In this document: positions 49,811 to 55,540 of the stretch, piece by piece
Layout of the letters: each line of letters starts with the position of its first letter
How positions within the stretch are numbered: position 1 is the stretch's first letter
Assembly (NCBI GenBank): GCA_902765005.1
Contig: CACWYB010000024.1
Coordinates: forward strand, 1-55,540
DNA: 55,540 nt
From: an uncultured Eubacteriales bacterium
Lineage (GTDB): Bacteria; Bacillota; Clostridia; Christensenellales; CAG-138
Reading direction: 5' to 3'
Program-made: the position numbers and the translations under genes
Notes under the pieces: model-generated
Told to the model about the DNA's origin: nothing
The model's input: the letters and a program-made list of their open reading frames with translations, nothing else
Database searches by the model: none

Positions 49811-50510
49811 CGATCACGACCTCCTCCACCGGCCCGTCCTCCCGAGAGGCCTTCTTGAGCTGCCTGAGGGTGATGATAAACACCAGCGCAACGAAAACGA
49901 TGAACACGATGGTGAACACCCAGGTCTGCATAAAGGCGCAGAAATCATAGAAGCCGTGGATGAGCACCGGGGTGATGAGGCAGGCCCGGGCCACGGAACC
50001 GAAGGAGGCGGGCTTATACAGGCTGTTGACCTTCTGCTGGCCATAGGCGATGCCCATGTATACTCCGCAGGCGGCGTGGAGGGGCAGAGCCAGCAGCGCC
50101 CTGGTGACGGCTACGCCCAGGCCACCCTGGAACACATAGAGGATGTTTTCCAAAATGGCGAAGCCCATGGACACGAACACGGAATACACCACCCCGTCGA
50201 ACCGGTAGTTGAAGGCGGGGCTCCTGAAGGTGAATTTATATAGAAAAAGGAACTTGAAGCTCTCCTCCACCAGGGCCGCCACCACAAACCCGAAAACCAG
50301 GTTGTAGACCAGCGTGCCCTCGGTGAGATAGTTTTGCAGCACGCCCGTGAGCAGGCTTTCCACCAGGGCGGCGGGAATGCCGGAAAGGGCGCCCCAAAGA
50401 AGGAGCTTGCGGAGCAGGGACCAGGGCTCCTTTTCGATGGTGTCCATCTTGTAGACCTGGGAGAGCAGATATACGGCCGGCAGCACGGCGACGGCAAGCA
50501 GGATGATCAT
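49800..50510 (-). CDS. PrsW-like intramembrane metalloprotease (CPBP/PrsW superfamily)
   Basis: 236 residues from the ATG at 50510 (GGAGG 11 bases upstream). About eight hydrophobic segments. The PrsW marks are VAALVEESFKFLFLY (EE.xK motif, about 85-98), FAILENILYV and LITPVLIHGFYDFCAF with the conserved H and D. PrsW of Bacillus cuts an anti-sigma factor at site 1; the target here is unknown as no sigma/anti-sigma pair is nearby. It is first in a two-gene unit with the GH2 gene. Confidence 0.85.
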   Translation of the reverse strand: MIILLAVAVLPAVYLLSQVYKMDTIEKEPWSLLRKLLLWGALSGIPAALVESLLTGVLQNYLTEGTLVYNLVFGFVVAALVEESFKFLFLYKFTFRSPAFNYRFDGVVYSVFVSMGFAILENILYVFQGGLGVAVTRALLALPLHAACGVYMGIAYGQQKVNSLYKPASFGSVARACLITPVLIHGFYDFCAFMQTWVFTIVFIVFVALVFIITLRQLKKASREDGPVEEVVIDAQ

Positions 50511-50609
50511 ACGGGGGTGTCCTCCTAAACCATATGTTTGTCTCACTATATCACACTCCGCCGTTTTTTCCTATATGTATTCCAAAAATAATGCATCGCA
50601 GGCAAATCA

Positions 50610-50697
50610 TGCGCCAACGGCGCAACGCGCCCCATCCTTTGGCCGCCCTGCGGCCATACATCGCTTGCCATAAGGCATACATCGCCGCCCGCAGGGC
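50610..50697. repeat. array of four short hairpins separated by TACATCGC
   Basis: In order: TGCGCC-AAC-GGCGCA, TGGCCGC-CCT-GCGGCCA, TGCC-ATAA-GGCA and GCCC-GCA-GGGC. The last three are separated by TACATCGC. Three of the hairpins recur in another order downstream of the surface protein gene (53168-53240). The rest of the 50511-50822 gap holds only the promoter listed next. Confidence 0.7.
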
Positions 50698-50707
50698 ATT
50701 TTCCCTC

Positions 50708-50736
50708 TTGCCTTTTCTCCCCTTTTTCACTATACT
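50708..50736 (+). promoter_or_regulatory. promoter of the surface protein gene
   Basis: TTGCCT, exact 17-base spacer, TATACT, about 87 bases before the ATG. A GC-rich stem (GCCCG...CGGGC) with GTTTTT lies in the leader at 50761-50796. Confidence 0.5.
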
Positions 50737-50822
50737 ATAAATGGAAATATATATAATCCTGCCCGTCCTCCGGGCGGCCCGTTTTTGCAGCTCAACGAAC
50801 GATCGAGAAGGGAGAAATGGAT

Positions 50823-52981
50823 ATGAAAAAGATTTTTGCGGCTCTGCTGGTCCTGGCCCTGGCCCTGGTCCTGCTGCCCGCTCCCACCGCACGTGCGGAG
50901 GAGTATACTGATTACGAGGTTCGAGATCCAGGCTGGCCAAGCGACATTGTGCCAGTAGAAGGAAGCCCCATAGCTGTAGCGATTTTCGGTCTCAGCGCTG
51001 AAAGCCATGATGGGGTATATATAAAACATGTAGAGTTTCGAGTGACAAGCGTTGGGGCAGACACCGCCACATGCACGTCTCCTGGGGAAATAGTATGCAC
51101 GGCAACAGGAGTGTATGAAGGACATACGCTCTCTGTTTCACATACATATGTGACTCCCGCCCTGGGCCACGACCTGGTCCACCATGATGCCCGGCCCGCC
51201 ACCTGCACAACGTCGGGCACCGAGGCCTATTGGAAGTGCACCCGGGATGGCTGCGGCAAGCTGTTCAGCGACGCCGACGGCGAGAACGAAACCAGCCTGG
51301 AAGCGCTGACGATCCCTGTCGACACGAACGCCCACAGCTGGAGCACCGATTGGACCTGGGATGATAAAGAGCACTGGTATCCCTGCACAAACGAAGGCTG
51401 CGAAGCAAAGCAAGGCGCGGCCGCCCACGAACCCGAGATCGAACCGGGCAAGCCCGCTACCTGCACCGAAGAGGGCATGACCGACGCGACGTTTTGTTCC
51501 GTCTGCGGAGCGCCCATATCGGAGCAGGAGATCATTGAGCCCCTGGGGCACCAGCTCACCCCCGTGGCGAAGGTGGAGGCCACCTGCACCGCGCCGGGCA
51601 CCGAGGCCTATTGGAAGTGCACCCGGGACGGCTGCGGCAAGCTGTTCAGCGACGCCGACGGCAAGAACGAGATCACCGCGCCGGTGGCCATCGAAGCCCT
51701 GGGCCACGACTGGGCCACCGAGCTGACCAAGGGCGAGACCACCCACTATTACGCCTGCTCCCGGTGCGACGAAAGGAAGGACGAGGCGGCCCATACCGGC
51801 GGCACCGCCACCTGCAAGGCCAAGGCCAAATGCAGCGTGAAAACGAGCATTGGCACGTCTGCAACGTCTGCGATCAGCCCTCCGCCCACGAGGCCCATTC
51901 CGGCGGCACGCCCACTTGCACGGAAAAGGGGATGTGTGAAATATGCGGAAGTCGGTACGTCAACGCTCTGGGCCACGAGATCGTGTTCACGGAGCCGGTG
52001 TACCCCACCTGCACCGCGCCGGGCACCGAGGCCTATTGGCAGTGCACCCGCTGCGACAAGCTGTTCAGCGACGCCGAGGGCAAGAACGAAACCAGCCTGG
52101 AAGCGCTGACGATCCCCGCCCTGGGCCACGACTGGGCCACCGAGTTGACCAAGGGCGAGGCCACCCACTATTACGCCTGCTCCCGGTGCGACGAAAGGAA
52201 GGACGAGGCGGCCCATACCGGCGGCACCGCCACCTGCAAGGCCAAGGCCAAATGCAGCGTATGGTGGGGGGATGAAAACGAGCATTGGCACGTCTGCAAC
52301 GTCTGCGGTCAGGATTCCCCCCACGAGGCCCATGCCGGCGGCACGGCCACCTGCACGGAACCGGCAAGATGTGACGCATGCGGCAATCTATACGGCGAAC
52401 CCCTGGGCCATGACTACGATGTGGTGGCACGAGTAGACGGAGCCGAGATCTATGAATGCCCCCGGTGCAAGTACCGGTACACGAAGAAGATAGCCAACAA
52501 CACGTCCGAACCGTTGGATGATCTGGTGCAGGATCAGGCCGGCCAGGCTGTGCCCTACCGCATGGAGGCCGTGGACACCCCCGCCGGGAAGGCCGTGGTG
52601 GTGACCCCGTATGTGGACCAGAGCGGCCAAATGGCCAATCAGTACGCCCAGCAGATCGCCTCGGGGCCCACCCTCTGCCTCACCCAGGAGGTGGTGAAGA
52701 AGTGGCTCACGGAGGGCTTCAAATTCACCTGGTTCGTGAACGGTGAGGCGACGCTGGAGATCGAACTGGACAAGCTCAGCAATTTCTTTGATAGTGATGA
52801 ACGCTTTTTGTTTACCATATGGTCCAACGGCAAGGAGCTCGACCTGCTTGTGCACGCCCTGATGGCCACCGCGAGCGTCCCCGTCACCGATCTGAACGGC
52901 CTCACCCTCCGCATCGGCGACACCACCGTGGACATGACCCTCGACGCCGAAGGCAAGTTTACCTACACCCTGGTCAGTTAA
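50823..52981 (+). pseudogene. secreted Cys-rich repeat surface protein, frame broken inside a repeat
   Basis: Start at 50823 (GGGAG eight bases upstream) with signal peptide MKKIFAALLVLALALVLLPAPTARA. The body is built of repeats of two kinds: ATCT..GTEAYWKCTRDGCGKLFSDADG and LGHDWATELTKGETTHYYACSRCDERKDEAAHTGGTATC, each with CxxC or CxxxxC pairs that could bind metal. At 51838/51839 thirteen bases are missing compared with the near-identical repeat at 52247-52290, so the frame shifts; the protein resumes in the other frame as ENEHWHVCNVCDQPSAHEAHSGGTPTC and continues to 52981. The last 160 residues form a separate beta-rich domain. No LPxTG anchor. Restoring the 13 bases gives one protein of about 723 residues. 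Confidence 0.8.
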
Positions 52982-53000
52982 GTTTCCCTTCGCCCCTCCT

Positions 53001-53097
53001 TGTCATCCTGAGGCGCAGCCGAAGGATCTCTGAACGGCAAAGCTTATATACAGTAGGGGACGGGCTTGCCCGTCCCGTTTTTTGCGTCAGGATGACA
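53001..53097. repeat. small intergenic element with TGTCATCCTG / CAGGATGACA ends, containing a terminator
   Basis: TGTCATCCTG at 53001-53010 is inverted as CAGGATGACA at 53088-53097, and another copy of that end lies at 53114-53123. The start (TGTCATCCTGAGGCGCAGCC) resembles a repeat common in many bacterial genomes. Inside is a strong terminator GGGACGGG - CTTG - CCCGTCCC - GTTTTTT (53057-53083) suited to the surface protein gene. Confidence 0.65.
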
Positions 53098-53135
53098 CCG
53101 GAGGAGGGCGGCCCAGGATGACATCGGGGGAGTAG

Positions 53136-53240
53136 GGGCCATTCACGAATGGCCCGCGCCCTATCCCTTGGCCGCCTCGCGGCCAAACATCGTTTGCGCC
53201 TTTCGGCGCATACGTCGCTTGCCGCAAGGCAAACATCGCT
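53136..53240. repeat. hairpin array, second copy with shuffled order
   Basis: GGGCCATTC-AC-GAATGGCCC (53136-53155), then TTGGCCGC-CTC-GCGGCCAA (53168-53186), TGCGCC-TTTC-GGCGCA (53195-53210) and TTGCC-GCAA-GGCAA (53219-53232), separated by ACATCGTT and TACGTCGC. The last three match hairpins of the array at 50610-50697 in another order. Nothing else is seen up to 53369 apart from a T/C-rich stretch. Confidence 0.7.
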
Positions 53241-53369
53241 CCTCGCTTCTCATTCCCCCTCTGGGGGGACCTGGGGGCCCCATAATTTCTTCATTCCTTC
53301 ATTTCTTCATTCCTTCATTCCCTGTCCGCCCTCCGCCCATTTTTTTTCCTCAAACCGCGTATTTTTTCA

Positions 53370-53398
53370 TTGACAAACGCCCCTCCCTGTGGTAACCT
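53370..53398 (+). promoter_or_regulatory. promoter of the rpmG-secE-nusG-rplK-rplA cluster
   Basis: TTGACA, exact 17-base spacer, TAACCT, 62 bases before the rpmG ATG. Confidence 0.7.
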
Positions 53399-53460
53399 AC
53401 ACAAGGTGCCCCCATAGGGGGGCTTGTTTTTGATGGAATACCTACAGAAGGAGAAATACC

Positions 53461-53610
53461 ATGCGCGTTAAGATCACGTTGGCCTGCACCGAGTGCAAGC
53501 AGAGGAACTACAATACCTTCAAGAACAAGAAGAACGACCCCGATCGTTTGGAGTTCAACAAGTATTGCCGTTTCTGCCGCAAGCAGACCCTCCATCGGGA
53601 AGCGAAGTAA
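53461..53610 (+). CDS. rpmG: 50S ribosomal protein L33
   Basis: 49 residues: [25 protein letters not shown]...[20 protein letters not shown]. The two CxxC pairs bind zinc (zinc-containing C+ form). AAGGAG lies nine bases before the ATG. It heads the secE-nusG-rplK-rplA cluster, as in many Firmicutes. Confidence 0.96.
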   Translation: MRVKITLACTECKQRNYNTFKNKKNDPDRLEFNKYCRFCRKQTLHREAK

Positions 53611-53622
53611 GAGGGTTTTCCC

Positions 53623-53907
53623 ATGGCGAAAGAAGTGGAAAAGAAAGCCAATACGGCTGCAAAGCCCGCTAAGAAGAACAAGCTGAACCTGAAGCAGTAT
53701 CTCAAGGAGATGATGGGCGAGGTCAAGAAGCTGACCTGGCTGTCCTTCGGCGATCTCGTGAAGCATACCGCCATGGTGTTTGTGTTCGTGCTGGCCATGT
53801 CCGCCGTGATTTGGCTCCTCGACCTTGGCTTTTCCGCAGGCGTGAAGGGCCTTGCCACGCTGACCGGCGCCGGCAGCAGCGCCTCCACCAGCCAGACGGC
53901 GGAGTAA
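53623..53907 (+). CDS. secE: preprotein translocase subunit SecE
   Basis: 94 residues. The conserved core is YLKEMMGEVKKLTWLSFGDLVKHTAMVFVFVLAMSAVIWLLDLG, with a single transmembrane helix (about 48-68), the normal plan for Gram-positive SecE, here with a charged N-terminal tail rich in Lys/Ala. It holds SecY together in the membrane. It starts 12 bases after rpmG. Confidence 0.95.
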   Translation: MAKEVEKKANTAAKPAKKNKLNLKQYLKEMMGEVKKLTWLSFGDLVKHTAMVFVFVLAMSAVIWLLDLGFSAGVKGLATLTGAGSSASTSQTAE

Positions 53908-53911
53908 ACCC

Positions 53912-54496
53912 ATGAGCCAGGAAGCCAAATGGTATGTGGTACATACTTATTCCGGGTACGAGAATAAGGTAAAAGAGGATCTGGAAAAGTCCGTGGACAA
54001 CGCGGGCCTCTCGGACATCATCCTGGAGGTCAAGTATCCCACGGAGGAGACCATCGAGATCCTGCCCACCGGCAAGCGCAAGACCACGACCCGCAAGGTC
54101 TTCCCCGGCTATGTGATGGTGAAGATGCTGGTGGACGTGGTGGAGAAGGAGCGTCCGGCGGAGCGGGGCGGCGGCATCAGCCGCGAGCTGGTCATGAACC
54201 CCCGGGCCTGGTACGTGATCCGGAACACCCGGGGCGTCACCGGCTTCGTGGGCCCCGGCAGCAAGCCCGTGCCCCTCACCGACGAAGAGGTCACGGCCAT
54301 GGGCGTGGAGCGGATCCCCATCATCCTCAACATCGAGGTGGGGGAGAACGTGCGCGTGGTCTCCGGTCCCCTGGAAAACTTCATCGGCCGGGTGGAGAAG
54401 CTGGACCCGGAGCGCCAGAAGGTCAAGCTCACCGTGTCCATGTTCGGCCGGGACACCCCTGTGGAGCTGGATTTCATCCAGGTCCAAAAACTCTGA
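53912..54496 (+). CDS. nusG: transcription termination/antitermination factor NusG
   Basis: 194 residues. N-terminal NGN domain (KWYVVHTYSGYENKVKEDLEKSV ... RKVFPGYVMVKM ... WYVIRNTRGVTGFVGPGSKPVPL) and C-terminal KOW motif (VGENVRVVSGPLENFIGRVEKLDPERQKVKLTVSMFGRDTPVELDF). It travels with RNA polymerase and couples it to ribosome or Rho. It begins four bases after secE. Confidence 0.97.
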   Translation: MSQEAKWYVVHTYSGYENKVKEDLEKSVDNAGLSDIILEVKYPTEETIEILPTGKRKTTTRKVFPGYVMVKMLVDVVEKERPAERGGGISRELVMNPRAWYVIRNTRGVTGFVGPGSKPVPLTDEEVTAMGVERIPIILNIEVGENVRVVSGPLENFIGRVEKLDPERQKVKLTVSMFGRDTPVELDFIQVQKL

Positions 54497-54501
54497 TCAA
54501 C

Positions 54502-54568
54502 ACGGGCTTGGCCCGTTTTGATAGGCAGCAATCTGCCTAAGGTGGGAGGGGAGGCACCCCGCACCACC
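54502..54568 (+). promoter_or_regulatory. structured rplK leader, candidate L1-binding autoregulatory site
   Basis: Three stems in a row: ACGGGC-TTG-GCCCGT (54502-54516), TAGGCAG-CAAT-CTGCCTA (54522-54539) and GGTGG...GGGG...CCCC...CCACC (54541-54568). In other bacteria ribosomal protein L1 represses the rplK-rplA mRNA by binding its leader; the GGTGGGAGGGG motif fits that role (inference). Confidence 0.5.
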
Positions 54569-54603
54569 GACTAACTAAAAAATCTTAGATAGGAGAAACA
54601 GCA

Positions 54604-54991
54604 ATGGCAAAGAAGATCACCGGTTATGTCAAACTGCAGATCAATGCCGGCAAGGCCACTCCGGCCCCCCCGGTAGGCCCCGCAGGAATTCAATGAGCGC
54701 ACCAAGAACCAGGTCGGCCTGGTCATCCCCGTGGTCATCACGGTGTATGCGGACCGTTCCTTCACCTTCATCACCAAGACCCCTCCCGCCGCCGTCCTCA
54801 TCAAGAAGGCCTGCAACCTGGAGCACGCTTCCGGCGTCCCCAACAAGCAGAAGGTGGCCAGCATGACCAAGGCCCAGGTCAAGGAGATCGCCGAGCTCAA
54901 GATGCCCGATCTCAATGCCGCTTCCCTGGAAGCTGCCATGAGCATGGTCGAGGGCACCGCCCGCAGCATGGGCGTCACCATCGTGGACTAA
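54604..54991 (+). pseudogene. rplK: 50S ribosomal protein L11, frame broken by a short deletion
   Basis: Starts at 54604 (ATAGGAG upstream) as [28 protein letters not shown], then stops after two more codons. From about 54687 the protein continues in another frame as [42 protein letters not shown] and ends normally at 54991. The highly conserved LGQHGVNIM-type segment between them is missing: about 13 residues, or some 38 bases. L11 binds the GTPase centre of 23S rRNA and is rarely lost, so a sequence or assembly error is as likely as a true mutation. Confidence 0.85.
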
Positions 54992-55006
54992 TAGGAGGAC
55001 AGCAAC

Positions 55007-55540
55007 ATGAAGCACGGAAAGAAATACGTTGAAAGCGCTGCCCTCGTCGATCGGCTCAAGCAGTACGATCCCATGGAGAGCATGGAGCTGGTCTGCAAGA
55101 CCGCCAAGGCCAAGTTTGATGAGACCGTGGAAGTTTCCGTCCGTCTGGGCGTCGACTCCCGTCACGCTGACCAGCAGGTCCGTGGCGCGGTGGTCCTGCC
55201 TCACGGCACCGGCAAGACCGTCCGCGTGTTGGTTTTCGCTAAGGGCGACAAGGCCCACGAGGCTGAGGAAGCCGGCGCGGATTACATCGGCGACGAAGCC
55301 ACCGTTCAGAAGATCCAGAAGGAGAACTGGTTCGACTTCGACGTGTGCGTGGCGACCCCTGACATGATGGGTGTTGTCGGCCGCATCGGTCGTATCCTGG
55401 GCCCCAAGGGCTTGATGCCCAACCCCAAGTCCGGTACCGTGACCATGGACGTGGCCAAGGCCATCAAGGACATCAAAGCCGGTAAGGTGGAGTATCGTGT
55501 GGACAAGACCAACATCTGCCACTGCCCCATCGGCAAGGTT
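55007..55540 (+). CDS. rplA: 50S ribosomal protein L1, 3' end cut by window
   Basis: 178 codons, in frame to the last base. [59 protein letters not shown] and [18 protein letters not shown] are hallmark L1 sequences. It binds 23S rRNA in the L1 stalk and can repress its own mRNA. AGGAGG precedes the ATG; it follows rplK by 15 bases. Confidence 0.97.
   Translation, partial: MKHGKKYVESAALVDRLKQYDPMESMELVCKTAKAKFDETVEVSVRLGVDSRHADQQVRGAVVLPHGTGKTVRVLVFAKGDKAHEAEEAGADYIGDEATVQKIQKENWFDFDVCVATPDMMGVVGRIGRILGPKGLMPNPKSGTVTMDVAKAIKDIKAGKVEYRVDKTNICHCPIGKV

Noticed and set aside
47420-49858. 812-codon plus-strand open frame opposite the GH2 gene
   Set aside because: The minus strand encodes an intact GH2 enzyme with both catalytic glutamates; the plus frame is low-complexity Val/Gly/His/Leu sequence without a start signal.
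50610-50697. Possible CRISPR array
   Set aside because: The units are different short hairpins with an 8-base linker, not identical repeats with unique spacers, and no cas genes are present.

Overview
The window looks like a chromosomal segment of a GC-rich, anaerobic gut- or rumen-type Clostridia (Oscillospirales/Christensenellales-like; inferred from gene content, strong GGAGG ribosome sites, the rpmG-secE-nusG-rplK-rplA order and maltodextrin/galactan genes; the species cannot be named). It has two halves of different texture.

Left part (1 to about 19.8 kb) is accessory DNA of mixed, mostly lower GC. It starts with the end of a kamA-like aminomutase gene and an ATP-grasp ligase (1-1459), then a DUF4143 ATPase bracketed by two 35-bp palindromes (1656-2964), small orphan genes, a metallophosphoesterase and a second DUF4143 ATPase with its own palindrome over its promoter. 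A minus-strand defence operon follows (12917 down to 5816): type III restriction subunit Res, an unknown protein, a DUF2513 protein, the modification subunit Mod, a Schlafen/AlbA_2-domain protein and a HEPN/Abi-C-like protein, all overlapping or nearly so. A DUF6076 gene lies upstream. From 14.5 to 19.5 kb is a mobilizable element: RepA-like ATPase, a recognisable MobV-type oriT, MobV relaxase, a broken parB-like gene, an excisionase-like protein and a tyrosine integrase that ends against a tRNA-Leu(CAA) gene. A truncated 5' half of a second tRNA-Leu, still carrying its promoter, sits at 19757-19792 and probably marks the island/chromosome junction.

Right part (19.9-55.5 kb) is GC-rich host-like chromosome: PEP carboxykinase; an MBOAT/DHHW/RCC1-repeat operon (probable exopolysaccharide O-acetylation); a polar amino-acid ABC transporter; a tryptophanase-family lyase; an SGNH hydrolase; an FAD oxidoreductase (frameshifted); a 2-hydroxyacid dehydrogenase; a secreted GH53 galactanase; a PadR-DUF1700-DUF4097 operon; a secreted GH13 amylase-like lipoprotein; a maltodextrin-type ABC importer whose binding protein carries three starch-binding-like modules, with an MsmX-type ATPase; a GH2 beta-galactosidase; a PrsW-like protease; a Cys-rich repeat surface protein (frameshifted); then rpmG, secE, nusG, rplK (frameshifted) and the start of rplA.

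Two genome-scale signals deserve attention. First, at least eight intergenic spots between 21.6 and 38.5 kb carry one bipartite hairpin repeat family whose arms covary. Second, four genes (parB-like, FAD oxidoreductase, surface protein, rplK) each contain a short frame-breaking internal deletion; because rplK is core, sequence or assembly error must be considered.
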